Positions 24,739-34,994 of a stretch of DNA of 54,386 nucleotides are shown piece after piece. The position numbers and the translations under genes were made by a program. Below the pieces are notes generated by a model. That model was not told where the DNA came from. It saw only the letters and a list, made by a program, of their open reading frames with translations, and made no database searches. The DNA is from Candidatus Alistipes intestinigallinarum (GTDB lineage: Bacteria; Bacteroidota; Bacteroidia; Bacteroidales; Rikenellaceae): the NCBI GenBank assembly GCA_019115745.1, contig DXDA01000016.1, positions 1-54,386 of the forward strand, read 5' to 3'. Position 1 is the first letter of the stretch. Each line of letters opens with the position of its first letter.

Positions 24739-27657
24739 ATGAAACGAATCTTTACGAAGATCTCGTTGTTCTGTCTTGTCGTTTCTTCGACCCTCACCGT
24801 AGGGTGCCTGGGGGACGAAGTGATGGGCACCGAGGACAGCAACGGTTCGGAAACGACCGATCCGGTGATTCCCGGAAACAGTGTGATCGACGCCCGGGTA
24901 TTCAAGGCGTTGAATCTGGACCTTCCGGAACTCGCCTCCGTGAAGGCCTACTATGAATCCGACCAGTATTACCTGGCGGCCCAAGCCTTGTTGAACTATT
25001 TCCGTTCGCGGAGTCTGGTCAACGGCAATGTCAACCTGATAGCGCCGTCGATCACGGCCCAGGAGCAGTTGTGGGCCGACTACGCCCTTCCGGCCTCGGG
25101 CGATGCGAAGGACGGTTACCGTTTCTACGTCGAGGGTTATCTCGACGGTGACAAACCCTATTCCTATCAGAATACCAGCGGCAAACTCGACTGGACGGCG
25201 CGTTCGACGGGTGAGACTGAGGAGCGTTTCCGCCTGCACCGCCTGGAGTGGATGGTTCCGCAGGGCAAGGCCTACCGTGTATCGCTCGACGAGAACTATG
25301 TCGAGTCGTGGGCATCGGTCTACGAGAGCTGGCTGGAGACCTTCCCGCTTCCGGAGGGCGATTACGATTTCAATGCCGATCCGTCGGGCCAGCCCGAAGC
25401 GGTTCGTGAGGCGCTCTATGCGTGGCGTCCGATCGACGTGTCGTACCGTGTCGAGGCACAATGCGACCTGCTCTACTATTTCATGCAGTCCTCGTCGTTC
25501 ACGCCGCAGTTGCTGGCTTCGTACCTCTCGAATCTGGTCGAACAGGTCGGGCACGTGATGAACCACTATGCGGAGGATGGTGACGAACTGGCTCAGGAGT
25601 CCTATGCGGTCTATCGTGCCGGAACGATCTTTCCCGAGATGAAGGATGCAAAGGCGTGGGTTGAGAGCGGTTCGGTGGCGATGAACGGCGGGATCGACAC
25701 CTCGATCTTCGAATTGCTGGACCTCTCCTACGGAGGACTCTCGAAGGTTTCGGCGGCCTGTGCGGCCGGCGACTACCGGCTGGCACAGCAGGAGTTGCTG
25801 AACGCCTACCGTGCGCGGACCCACGGCCGGAACCCCAACGTGAAGGTCGAAAGCGACCAGGCGACGGCTTCGGAGACGAGCTGGGCGGACTACGCCTTCC
25901 GGGAGAACGGCTACCGTTTCTACGTGAAGAACTACTTCGACACGTCGGCCGGGACGAACGTTCCCTATTCGTTCATGAACACCGCGAACGACGGTATCGA
26001 CTGGACGCTTTTGCATAGCCCGGCCAATGAATTCCGCTGGCAGCTGCACCGCCACCAGTGGATGATCATGCAGGGCAAGGCCTATAACGCGACAAGCGAC
26101 GAACGCTACGTCGAGAACTGGATGGAGGTCTACGGCGACTGGCTGGAGAAGAATCCCAAACCGGAGCAGGGCACCGATGTGACGAATTCGTGGACGTGGC
26201 GTCCACTGGACGTTGCGGCGCGAGTGATCGACCAGTGCGCGCTGCTGGAGTATTACCAGCGTTCGGAGACGATGACGGGCGAGTGGCTGTCGACGGTTCT
26301 GAAGCACTTCGACGAGCAGGTGAACCACATCATGAACAACTATTCGACGGCGACGAACCATCTGATCACGCAGGCTCAGGCGGTGACCTTCGCGGGAATG
26401 CTCTTCCCCGAGCTGAAAAACGCCGCAACGTGGCGGACGAATGGCCCGGGTGTGCTGGGGCGCCAGATCACGGAGCAGTATTTCGACGACGGCTGGCTCA
26501 AGGACGGCGACTTCTCGTACCACATTTCGAGTATCGAGGATTTCCGTTCGGCGCTGCTGGTAGCGCAGCTCAACAACGGCGAGAGCTACTTCCCGTCGAA
26601 CTACGTTTCGTCGATGCAGAAGATGGTGGACGTGGTGATGAACATGATCTACCCGAACTATACGGTTCCGAACATGGCCGACACGCGGGCCTCCTCGTGG
26701 ACGGAGAGCGTGCTGAAGCGCAACCTGACGAACTACCTGGCACTCTTCCCCGACAATGCGGAGCTGGCGTGGATGGCGACCGGGGGAACCCAGGGGACGG
26801 CTCCCGCGACGCGGGTGAAGTGCTATGCGGACTGCGGCTATTACATGATGCGCACGGGCTGGACGATGCAGGATCTGATGATGGTGCTGCAGAACCGACC
26901 CGACGTGGATGTGGACCAGTGGCACCGCCAGTCGGACAACAATACGTTCGAGTTGTGGGTCAAGGGCCGGAACTTCTTCCCCGATTCGGGAGCCGGAGCT
27001 TACCAGGGGGATGCGGCCACGAATGCGATTCGGGCCCGCTACGCCGCCACGACGGCGCACAATACGCTGACGCTCGATGGCAAGAACGTGACGAGCGCGG
27101 GCCGGATGCTCAAGCAGGAGACCCGATCGACCTCCTCTTATTCCTACGATATCCTGGTGCTGGAGAACCCCTCCTACGCGGGTCTGACGCACCGCCGTTC
27201 GGTTTTCCTGGTGAACGACAAGTTCTACGTGATTCTCGACGAGGGCTACGGCTCGGCCGAGGGTACGGTGAACCTGAACTTCAACGTCGTGGAGGGCAAC
27301 GATTCGCAGGTGGTGTTGGATACGGCCGAGGGCGGATTCCATACGGCCTTCTCCGACGGCAACAACCTGTTGGTTCGGACGGTTTCGGACAAGGCATTCA
27401 CCTTTGCCGAGAAGGATGGCTTCGTGGCCTACAACATCGTGACCGACTCCTACAAGGAGATCGACCGCAAGGCCTACCAGCTCAATATCGAGAAGAGCGC
27501 TTCGGATGCTGCGGTCCGTTACGTGACGGTTCTGTTCCCGACGACGGACGCTGCGGCACAGAGTGTTGAGATCAATACGGGCGAGTGGTCGGAGACGGGC
27601 GCCTCGATTTCGGTTCGGATCGACGGCAAGACCTATAACCTCTCCTATACGCTGTAA
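24739..27657 (+). CDS. Surface PL12-like heparinase lipoprotein with duplicated N-terminal module
   Basis: This 972-residue protein is far longer than the PL12 norm of about 660. The signal peptide ends TVGC (Cys23), and acidic residues follow (CLGDE), a pattern associated with export to the cell surface in Bacteroidota. The N-terminal helical module occurs twice, about residues 50-310 and 319-590. The second copy keeps the PL12 catalytic Asn540 and Tyr594, and His729 follows in QWHRQSDNNTF; the Asn-Tyr spacing of 54 equals that of Pedobacter heparinase III. In the first copy the Asn-His pair is replaced by Asp282-Glu283. A beta-sandwich domain ends the protein. I expect a surface endo-lyase; the first module may bind glycan. 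Both readings are inference. Confidence 0.8.
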   Translation: MKRIFTKISLFCLVVSSTLTVGCLGDEVMGTEDSNGSETTDPVIPGNSVIDARVFKALNLDLPELASVKAYYESDQYYLAAQALLNYFRSRSLVNGNVNLIAPSITAQEQLWADYALPASGDAKDGYRFYVEGYLDGDKPYSYQNTSGKLDWTARSTGETEERFRLHRLEWMVPQGKAYRVSLDENYVESWASVYESWLETFPLPEGDYDFNADPSGQPEAVREALYAWRPIDVSYRVEAQCDLLYYFMQSSSFTPQLLASYLSNLVEQVGHVMNHYAEDGDELAQESYAVYRAGTIFPEMKDAKAWVESGSVAMNGGIDTSIFELLDLSYGGLSKVSAACAAGDYRLAQQELLNAYRARTHGRNPNVKVESDQATASETSWADYAFRENGYRFYVKNYFDTSAGTNVPYSFMNTANDGIDWTLLHSPANEFRWQLHRHQWMIMQGKAYNATSDERYVENWMEVYGDWLEKNPKPEQGTDVTNSWTWRPLDVAARVIDQCALLEYYQRSETMTGEWLSTVLKHFDEQVNHIMNNYSTATNHLITQAQAVTFAGMLFPELKNAATWRTNGPGVLGRQITEQYFDDGWLKDGDFSYHISSIEDFRSALLVAQLNNGESYFPSNYVSSMQKMVDVVMNMIYPNYTVPNMADTRASSWTESVLKRNLTNYLALFPDNAELAWMATGGTQGTAPATRVKCYADCGYYMMRTGWTMQDLMMVLQNRPDVDVDQWHRQSDNNTFELWVKGRNFFPDSGAGAYQGDAATNAIRARYAATTAHNTLTLDGKNVTSAGRMLKQETRSTSSYSYDILVLENPSYAGLTHRRSVFLVNDKFYVILDEGYGSAEGTVNLNFNVVEGNDSQVVLDTAEGGFHTAFSDGNNLLVRTVSDKAFTFAEKDGFVAYNIVTDSYKEIDRKAYQLNIEKSASDAAVRYVTVLFPTTDAAAQSVEINTGEWSETGASISVRIDGKTYNLSYTL

Positions 27658-27678
27658 ACCTAAAACTGCAAAACGAAT

Positions 27679-29790
27679 ATGAAATCACTGTTTCGAAATA
27701 TGAGCCTTGTCGTCACGGCGTTTTTGCTGGGCGGGGTGCTCTTTACGGGCTGTAAAGACGACGAAACGTCGGATGCTTTGGACCTCTACTATTCGGAGGT
27801 TGTGAATATCGGCCCCTCGATGCTTTTCAACTCGGATGCTCCGACCTACTACGGTCCGGCACCGTCGGATTTCGCCATTACGGGCATTACGCTCGACGAT
27901 GCGGCCGTTTCGAGCGAGAGCTTCTCGATCAATGCCGTGACGGGTATCGTCTCCATTACGAATACGGAGACGCTGGAACCGGGCGTCTATAAACTGACGA
28001 TCTCGTGTCTGGCCGGCGGAGCCCGCTACACGTTCAAGGACATCTTCACGGTGCGGATGTCGCCCGCAACGCCCGAGGCGTTGACGGTCAGCGCCCCGAC
28101 GCTGGAGATTCCGTATGCCGATCTGGAGACGACCGAGGCTTCGGTGACCGTAGAGCCTGTCGGGGAATCGGTTTCGATCCAGAGCTACAGCCTCGTGCAG
28201 CCGGAGGGTCAGGAGTATTTCTCGATCACTTCGGCCGGTGTCGTATCGCTCAACGCCAATTTCAAGGGCGAGGTGATGCCGGGCAACTACCCGCTGCCGA
28301 TCCGGGTGAAGACCTACGCCGGGGAGATGACCTACGAAGGTCTGTTGACGGGTCGGATTACGAGTCTTCCGCTGTCGGTGAGCTATCCCTCTTCGGCCGG
28401 CCGTATCGAGACCGACATGGCTTTCAGCAGCACGACTCCGACGCTGAAGGGGTCTCCCGACGGACTTAGCTGGGCTATTCGCCAGGTTCGTCCGGGAGAG
28501 AACAGCCCCGAGACGGATTTGATCAAGATCGATCCTGCAACGGGTGTTATCTCGGTGGATGCAGGCAACGGCCTGCCCATTGATGCGGTTTATACGGTGG
28601 ACCTGACGGTGACGAACGACTTCGGATCGGCGGATTTCGACGGAGCCTTCACGCTGACGGTGGTGGACTACATCGAGCCGATCGATGCCGCGACGTTTGC
28701 CTACGATCCCGTTGAGGCGATCCAGGGCGGCGAGTTCACGGCCGAGAAGCGTGCCGGGTTCGTCGGTGACGAGGCGGTCTTTGCGCTGGGTACGCTCCCG
28801 GCGGAGGTTGAAGGCCAGATTACGATCGATGCCGCGACGGGTAAGATTTCGGCTGCGAAGGGCCACTCGATACCGCTGGGCAGCTATGCGATTCCGGTTG
28901 TGGCGTCGAACCTGAAGGGCCAGGCCGAAACGACGCTCCAGTTGACCGTGAACGAGAATCCCTACTACTTCACGAAGATCGTTTACGGCAACAACCTGGG
29001 GCTGGAACCGGCCGAGAACTATGCCAACCAGTACCGTTGTGCGAAGGAGAGCGAATTGACGTCTCTGAAGCTGATGCCGACGACCGATGCCAAGCCGGGT
29101 ACGCAACTCTCCTGGTCGATCCAGACCAAGCATCAGTGCTCGGGTTCGCTGATCGATTCGGAGACGGGTGAACTCTCTCCGAAAGGGTTCAAGGCCAATA
29201 ATGGAGGTCTGATTCTGGTGACGGCAACGGCCGGTAAGGGGAAAGTGGGTGAGACGTCGGTGACGGTTCCGATCTTCTTCTCGTTCATCCAGGCTGTCAA
29301 CGGTGTGACGGTTCACTATACACCGTTCGTCTTCCAGGTGAACCCGCGTACGGGCGGCACCTCGGTGGCTCCGACCGTTGATGGCGTCGAACCGTCGCTC
29401 TTCCTGATGGACTACCGTCGTACGTTCAACTATTATAACTTTGCCGGTCCGCATACCGACGGGCAGCCTGCAACGGCAGGATCGTTCATGAATACTGTTT
29501 GGACTTCCTACTATACGAGCATCGGTTCGAGCGAAGTCAAAACTGGTTCGAAGGATCCCGTCTCCTACTACTCAAACGCTTCTCGGTTGAGTTCGGCGTT
29601 GTGTTATGTGGATCCCGTGACGAAGTCGTTGGTTGTCAACCCGAACAAGTGGGTCGATGCCAACGGGGTGGCCGCCAATGGAGCATTCATCGGTCAGATG
29701 ACCTTCGTGACCGACGGCAATGAAGGCGGTGTCAGCGATTCGAAGTCGCAGATTTTCCCGCTGTGGGTATGGTTCGACGAGAAATTTTAA
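27679..29790 (+). CDS. Surface glycan-binding lipoprotein (SGBP)
   Basis: This 703-residue protein has a lipoprotein signal ending LFTGC followed by KDDETSD, the charged motif used for surface display. The rest is a string of Ig-like/bacterial cadherin-type beta domains (repeated DxATGxIS turns such as IDPATGVISVDAG and IDAATGKISAAKG). A distinct C-terminal domain (from about residue 430) would bind glycan. No catalytic motif is present. Its place between a surface lyase and SusC/SusD matches the heparin-binding SGBP of the B. thetaiotaomicron heparin PUL (BT4661). Binding specificity is inferred from context. Confidence 0.8.
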   Translation: MKSLFRNMSLVVTAFLLGGVLFTGCKDDETSDALDLYYSEVVNIGPSMLFNSDAPTYYGPAPSDFAITGITLDDAAVSSESFSINAVTGIVSITNTETLEPGVYKLTISCLAGGARYTFKDIFTVRMSPATPEALTVSAPTLEIPYADLETTEASVTVEPVGESVSIQSYSLVQPEGQEYFSITSAGVVSLNANFKGEVMPGNYPLPIRVKTYAGEMTYEGLLTGRITSLPLSVSYPSSAGRIETDMAFSSTTPTLKGSPDGLSWAIRQVRPGENSPETDLIKIDPATGVISVDAGNGLPIDAVYTVDLTVTNDFGSADFDGAFTLTVVDYIEPIDAATFAYDPVEAIQGGEFTAEKRAGFVGDEAVFALGTLPAEVEGQITIDAATGKISAAKGHSIPLGSYAIPVVASNLKGQAETTLQLTVNENPYYFTKIVYGNNLGLEPAENYANQYRCAKESELTSLKLMPTTDAKPGTQLSWSIQTKHQCSGSLIDSETGELSPKGFKANNGGLILVTATAGKGKVGETSVTVPIFFSFIQAVNGVTVHYTPFVFQVNPRTGGTSVAPTVDGVEPSLFLMDYRRTFNYYNFAGPHTDGQPATAGSFMNTVWTSYYTSIGSSEVKTGSKDPVSYYSNASRLSSALCYVDPVTKSLVVNPNKWVDANGVAANGAFIGQMTFVTDGNEGGVSDSKSQIFPLWVWFDEKF

Positions 29791-29808
29791 CCTAACTGAA
29801 AGAATCTT

Positions 29809-32800
29809 ATGAAAGATATGAAGAAACGGGCATTCGGGCTGAGAGGGGTTCTGACCCTTCTCGCCCTGGTAGTGGCCTTTGCTGCCACGGCCCAGAACAA
29901 GATAACGGGTACGGTGGTCGATGAAAACGGACAGCCGGCCATCGGCGCCAACGTCGTGGTGAAGGGCACGACGCAGGGTGTCTCGACGGACCTCAAGGGT
30001 ATGTACAACCTCTCGGTGAAGAAAGGTGCCGTGCTGGTCTTCTCCTACCTGGGTTACAAATCGCAGGAGATTGCCGTCGGGGCTCAGACGACGATTGACG
30101 TGAAGCTGGAGCCCGAAACCAATGTGATGGATGAAGTGGTCGTTGTGGGTTACGGTGCGCAGAAGCGCAGCGACCTGACGGGTTCGATCGCCTCGGTTTC
30201 GGCCAAGGATGTCGAGGGTTTCAAGTCGGGGTCGGTGATGGAGGCGCTGGGCGGCCAGATCGCAGGTGTGCAGATCACGGCGACGGACGGTACGCCGGGT
30301 GCGGGTTTCGACATCAAGATCCGCGGTATCGGATCGGTCAACGGCGAGACCACTCCGCTCTATATCGTCGACGGATTCCAGGTTGACAACATCGACTACC
30401 TCTCGAACTCGGACATTGCTTCGATCGAGGTGCTGAAGGATGCCTCGTCGTCGGCGATCTACGGTTCGCGGGCAGCGAACGGCGTGGTGATGGTGACGAC
30501 CAAGTCCGGTAAGAAGGGTCGCCCGGTTGTGACCTACAACGGTTCGGCGAGCTACCGCGAAATCTCCAAGAAGCTCGATCTGCTGTCGCCCTACGAATTC
30601 GTGCGTCTGCAGACCGAGGCGTGGCCCGACAAGTTCGGCGACACCTATTACAAGACCGGCAACGACGATAACGGCATCCCGTATCGTTACCAGACGATTG
30701 ACGACTATATCGGGGTTTCGGGCATCGACTGGCAGAGCGAGACCTTCCAGCCGACGTGGTCGCAGGATCACAATGTCTCGGTGTCGGGCGGTTCGGACCG
30801 CACGAAGTATGCCTTCTCGTTCTCGGACTTTCTGGAGAACGGTATCTTCAGGAACAGCGCCTTCAACAAAATTACGGCGAAGATGCGCGTGAGCCATCAG
30901 GTTTCGAAACTGCTGACCGTCGACGCCACGGTGAACTATGCCTTCACGGACAAGCGCGGTGTGGGTACTTCGGGTGATAACGGACGTTTCAACATGCTGG
31001 GGCAGATTCTGCGGGCCCGTCCGACGGGCGGCGTTCGGCTGACCGACGAGGAGTTGTTGAATTTGGCAATCGACCCGCTGGAACTGGAGTCGTCGGAGTC
31101 GCTCTCGCAGGTGAACCCGATCAAGCAGGCCGAATCGGTGACCAACACGCGCAAAGCGGAAATGTGGTCCGGAAACGTGGCTTTGAACTTCAATCTCGGC
31201 AAGGGGTGGAGCTTCCGCACGGCGGGTTCCTACTTCACGACCAATACGCGCTACTACCAGTTCTACTACGATGGCTCGAAGGAGGCCTACCGCAACGGGC
31301 AGACTCCTTACGGTTCGACGCAGATGACGCGCGACGTGCGGTGGACGAACTTCAACTACCTTACATATAAATATGACAAGAAGAACGGTCACGCCTTTGA
31401 CGTGATGCTGGGTCAGGAGACCTCGTTCAAGGGTACGGAGTACCTCAAGGGTCAGTCCACGGATTTCCCGTTTGACAACCTGGGCAACGATAACCTGGGG
31501 CTGGGCGCCACGCCGAGCCAGGTAACCTCGTCGCGGTCGGACAACATGCTGGTGTCGTTCTTCGCCCGCGGAAACTACAGCTACAAGGATCGCTACCTCT
31601 TTACGGCGACGATCCGAGCCGACGGTTCGACGGTCTTCTCGAAGAATAACAAGTGGGGTTACTTCCCCTCGTTCTCGGCCGCCTGGCGTATTTCGGAGGA
31701 GCCGTTCATGAAGAATCAGGATGTGGTTTCGAACCTGAAGTTGCGTGCCGGCTGGGGCGTTGTGGGTAATGACCGCATCACGAACTACCTGTCGCTGACG
31801 CTCTATTCACAGAGCAAATACGGCTACGGAAACAGTCTGATCACGGTACTCTCTCCCAAGCAGCTCCCCAACGAAGACCTCAAGTGGGAGGCGTCGCAGA
31901 GTACGAATATCGGTATCGACCTGGGTCTGTTCCGCAACCGGTTGAACATTACGGCTGATGTCTTCCTCAAAGATACGAAGGACCTGCTGATGGCCGCCAA
32001 CAAGGCGTATGTTTCGGGTTTCGGATCGCAGTGGCAGAACGTGGGCAAGATCCGCAACCAGGGCCTCGAACTGGCGATCAATTCGACGAACATCGTCTCT
32101 CCGAGCGGATTCCGCTGGACGACGGACTTCAACATCTCGTTCATCCGCAACGAACTGCGAGCCCTGGCCGACGGAGCCGCGACGATGTACACCTCGGCGT
32201 CGTGGAACAGCGACTATACGGGTTATGACTATATGGCTCAGATCGGGCAGTCGCTGGGTCTGATCTACGGCTATCAGTTCGACGGGGTTTACCAGTCGTC
32301 GGATTTCGTGGTTGATGCGGCAACGGGCGAGACGCGTTTGCGTGACGGCGTCGTGGACATGTCGGAGCACTATACGAGCGGTGAGTTCGGTCCGGGCGTA
32401 GTGAAGTACAAGGATATGGATGGTGATGGCAAGATCACGACCAACGACCGTACGGTGATCGGCAACGGTACGCCGAAGTGGTACGGCGGTATCACCAACA
32501 CCTTCTCCTACAAGGGCGTTGACCTGAGTTTCATGTTCCAGTTCAACTACGGCAACGATGTCTATAATGCCACGCGGATCTACGCTTCGCAGACGCAGGA
32601 CCAGCGGGCGAACATGATGGCCGAGGTTGCCGACCGCTGGACGGCGACGAACGCCTCGAACAGTGTGCCGCGCTGGGATGGTTACGTGAAGAACGAGATC
32701 TACTCTCGCTTCATCGAGGACGGCTCGTTCCTGCGACTGAAGAGTTTGACACTGGGCTATACGCTTCCGCAGCACTGGACGCGGAAATTCTATGTTTCGA

Positions 32801-32967
32801 AACTCCGCGTTTACTTCTCGGGGCAGAATCTCTTCGTCGTGACGGGCTACACGGGCTATGATCCCGAGGTGAACATGCGTGCCTCGAACCCGATGACTCC
32901 GTCGCTCGACTGGGGTGCCTACCCGCGCAGCAAAGTATATACGATCGGACTTGACCTGACATTCTAA
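29809..32967 (+). CDS. SusC-type TonB-dependent outer-membrane transporter
   Basis: This 1,052-residue protein has a signal peptide and an N-terminal carboxypeptidase-D regulatory-like domain (ITGTVVDENGQPAIGANVVV). A plug domain (MDEVVVVGYGAQKRSDLTG, IRGIGSVNGETTPLYIVDGF) and a 22-strand barrel ending in LTF follow. It would import heparan sulfate oligosaccharides across the outer membrane, paired with the SusD 15 bp downstream and powered by TonB/ExbBD (a cluster of that type lies at 4240-6164). The start may be 29809 or ATG 29818. It is intact. Confidence 0.95.
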   Translation: MKDMKKRAFGLRGVLTLLALVVAFAATAQNKITGTVVDENGQPAIGANVVVKGTTQGVSTDLKGMYNLSVKKGAVLVFSYLGYKSQEIAVGAQTTIDVKLEPETNVMDEVVVVGYGAQKRSDLTGSIASVSAKDVEGFKSGSVMEALGGQIAGVQITATDGTPGAGFDIKIRGIGSVNGETTPLYIVDGFQVDNIDYLSNSDIASIEVLKDASSSAIYGSRAANGVVMVTTKSGKKGRPVVTYNGSASYREISKKLDLLSPYEFVRLQTEAWPDKFGDTYYKTGNDDNGIPYRYQTIDDYIGVSGIDWQSETFQPTWSQDHNVSVSGGSDRTKYAFSFSDFLENGIFRNSAFNKITAKMRVSHQVSKLLTVDATVNYAFTDKRGVGTSGDNGRFNMLGQILRARPTGGVRLTDEELLNLAIDPLELESSESLSQVNPIKQAESVTNTRKAEMWSGNVALNFNLGKGWSFRTAGSYFTTNTRYYQFYYDGSKEAYRNGQTPYGSTQMTRDVRWTNFNYLTYKYDKKNGHAFDVMLGQETSFKGTEYLKGQSTDFPFDNLGNDNLGLGATPSQVTSSRSDNMLVSFFARGNYSYKDRYLFTATIRADGSTVFSKNNKWGYFPSFSAAWRISEEPFMKNQDVVSNLKLRAGWGVVGNDRITNYLSLTLYSQSKYGYGNSLITVLSPKQLPNEDLKWEASQSTNIGIDLGLFRNRLNITADVFLKDTKDLLMAANKAYVSGFGSQWQNVGKIRNQGLELAINSTNIVSPSGFRWTTDFNISFIRNELRALADGAATMYTSASWNSDYTGYDYMAQIGQSLGLIYGYQFDGVYQSSDFVVDAATGETRLRDGVVDMSEHYTSGEFGPGVVKYKDMDGDGKITTNDRTVIGNGTPKWYGGITNTFSYKGVDLSFMFQFNYGNDVYNATRIYASQTQDQRANMMAEVADRWTATNASNSVPRWDGYVKNEIYSRFIEDGSFLRLKSLTLGYTLPQHWTRKFYVSKLRVYFSGQNLFVVTGYTGYDPEVNMRASNPMTPSLDWGAYPRSKVYTIGLDLTF

Positions 32968-32982
32968 AAACGCTATAGCATT

Positions 32983-34626
32983 ATGAAAAAGATATTATTA
33001 TACGGTTTGTCGACGCTGGGGCTTCTTTTTGGGGTATCGTGCTCCGATCTGCTGGAGGAGGAGTCCTATACGGAGGTCGGCAAGGGCAACTACGTGAACA
33101 ATGCTGCGGAGGCCGAGACGGTGCTGATGGGCATCTACAAGGACCTGTCCAACGAGTATCTCTACTCCTATCATCTGTCGCTGCTGTTCACCATATCGTC
33201 GGACATTGCGCAGTGCGAGGGCAACTCGACGACGTCGTTCCGCGAGATTCCGACCAATTCGCACAACCCGTCGACGCAGCAGATCATGCAGACGTGGCAG
33301 AAACTCTATTCGTCGATCTACGACGCCAACGACTTCATCGAGACGGTATCGTCGCGCCTGGACGACTGGAACTCTTCGAATCGGGAGTTGGCGACGATCT
33401 ACCTGGGTGAAGCGCGGGCTTTGCGGGCGTTGTTCTACTTCGAGCTGGTCCGCTGGTACGGGAATGTGGTGCTGGTGAAGTCGACCGCCGAGTCGAACAT
33501 TCCGGCCACGGAGTATGTCCAGTCTGATCCGAAGGATGTTTATGCCTTCATCGAGGAGGATCTGAAATACGCTTCGGAGGTTCTTCCGTGGGCTGTAGAC
33601 GATACGAAACGTTCGTCGAATGCCTACCGTTTCTCGAAGGGTGCAGCGCTGGGGCTGCTGGCGAAGGTCTATTGCACGTGGGCGGGTTATCCGGTACGTG
33701 ACGAGTCGAAATGGGCCGAGGCTGCGAAGGTGGCACGTCAGGTCGTGGAGTCGGGCAAGCACCGCCTGAACCCCGATTACGAAACCGTATGGTCGAACAC
33801 TTGCAATGGCATCTGGGATGCGGGCGAGAGTCTGATCGAGGTGTCGTTCTACTCGCCGACGAGTCTGGACAGCGATCAGACGGCCGGACGTATCGGCAAG
33901 TGGAACGGCGTAGTGGCCGATGCTGTGGAGGGACAGCGGGGTCGTAATGCCGGAAACTGGAAGGTAGTCTACACCTTCACGCGGGAGTGGGAGACGCACG
34001 ACGACCCGCGTATGGCGCTGTCGATTGCCGACTACAAGTACGATTCGTCGAAGGGCGACGGGCCTGTCACCTACTTCTCGACGGTGAGCAGCCCTTCGGA
34101 AGATAACTACAACAAGCAGCGTCAGCTCTTCACGCCGGCGAAGTGGGATACGGAGAAGTACGTCAATTCGGCGAACTACATGGTCAACAACGACAAATCG
34201 TGTATCAACTGGTATATCCTGCGTTATTCGGACGTGCTGCTGCTGTTTGCCGAGGCGCTGAACGAATCGGGCGGCTCGATCGTGGATGCGGTGGATGCGG
34301 TGAATGCGGTTCGTCGCCGCGGCTTCGGGGATACGCTGCATGATCTTTCGTATGCTCTTTCGCAGGAGGAGCTCCGGGAGGCGATCCGCAAGGAGCGGGC
34401 CTATGAGCTCTGCTTTGAGGGTCACCGCAAGCAGGATCTGATCCGTTGGGGTATCTACTACACGACGATCCGCAATACGGCTCAGGAGTTGGTGAACTGG
34501 TTCACGAATGCCAATTATGCCGTAGCCCGCTTTACGGTGGAGGGCCGTCACGAACTGCTCCCGATTCCGCAGCGGGATCTCGACCTGATGACGAAGTGCA
34601 AGCAGAATCCGGGTTGGGGCGAATAG
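32983..34626 (+). CDS. SusD-type glycan-binding outer-membrane lipoprotein
   Basis: This 547-residue RagB/SusD family protein has a lipobox (FGVSC) followed by SDLLEEE, a surface-export pattern. TPR-like helices (KLYSSIYDANDFI, LGEARALRALFYFELVRWYG) are present. The C-terminal SusD motif RKERAYELCFEGHRKQDLIRWG is intact. It caps the SusC transporter and delivers glycan to it. It is the last gene of the operon and is followed by a strong terminator. Confidence 0.95.
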   Translation: MKKILLYGLSTLGLLFGVSCSDLLEEESYTEVGKGNYVNNAAEAETVLMGIYKDLSNEYLYSYHLSLLFTISSDIAQCEGNSTTSFREIPTNSHNPSTQQIMQTWQKLYSSIYDANDFIETVSSRLDDWNSSNRELATIYLGEARALRALFYFELVRWYGNVVLVKSTAESNIPATEYVQSDPKDVYAFIEEDLKYASEVLPWAVDDTKRSSNAYRFSKGAALGLLAKVYCTWAGYPVRDESKWAEAAKVARQVVESGKHRLNPDYETVWSNTCNGIWDAGESLIEVSFYSPTSLDSDQTAGRIGKWNGVVADAVEGQRGRNAGNWKVVYTFTREWETHDDPRMALSIADYKYDSSKGDGPVTYFSTVSSPSEDNYNKQRQLFTPAKWDTEKYVNSANYMVNNDKSCINWYILRYSDVLLLFAEALNESGGSIVDAVDAVNAVRRRGFGDTLHDLSYALSQEELREAIRKERAYELCFEGHRKQDLIRWGIYYTTIRNTAQELVNWFTNANYAVARFTVEGRHELLPIPQRDLDLMTKCKQNPGWGE

Positions 34627-34633
34627 CCTGACC

Positions 34634-34686
34634 CGGGGAGGGCTTGGCTTCCCCGATTGGATTTCCCGTTTTCGCGGGAGTGACAG
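34634..34686 (+). other. Small hairpins directly after susD
   Basis: Two short stem-loops lie between the susD stop and its terminator. The first pairs 34634-34639 with 34650-34655. The second, around 34662-34680, has CCCG/CGGG arms. Its outer sequence resembles the common TTCCCG...CGGGA intergenic palindromes of many bacteria. No function is assigned. Confidence 0.4.
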
Positions 34687-34693
34687 AAACTTG

Positions 34694-34729
34694 AAAATCC
34701 CGACCGGAATTGCTCCGGTCGGGATTTTT
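34694..34729 (+). terminator. Strong intrinsic terminator after susD
   Basis: A perfect 15-bp stem (34694-34708 with 34714-34728) closes a 5-nt loop and runs into T residues. It ends the GH88-to-SusD operon. Confidence 0.93.
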
Positions 34730-34731
34730 CG

Positions 34732-34990
34732 TGCTTTTTCGGGGGGGGGAGTATCCGAATTTTTTCAGGGACTGGACTTTTTTCACCTTTTTTACTCCGC
34801 CTGCTCTACACAACCAGTCCCTCCTCTTACTTGACGGACTCCGATCCAGCCTCTTTTTTCTTCTTTTCCCTTCCTTCTTTTGCTCTTCTCAGTCGCTGCA
34901 ACCTTGCCCGACCTGTTCCATCTCCTTCTCTTTGCCCTGATCCTCCTGTTCTGCACGGCGGATACTGCCTTGCTTCTTTCATTATTATCC
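34732..34990. other. Pyrimidine-rich spacer without a gene
   Basis: About 260 bp between two terminators shows no plausible coding sequence. It contains a nine-G run (34741-34749) and a strongly T/C-biased stretch near 34845-34885. It is AT-richer than the flanking genes. No recognised RNA or protein is present. Confidence 0.5.
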
Positions 34991-34994
34991 TCAA

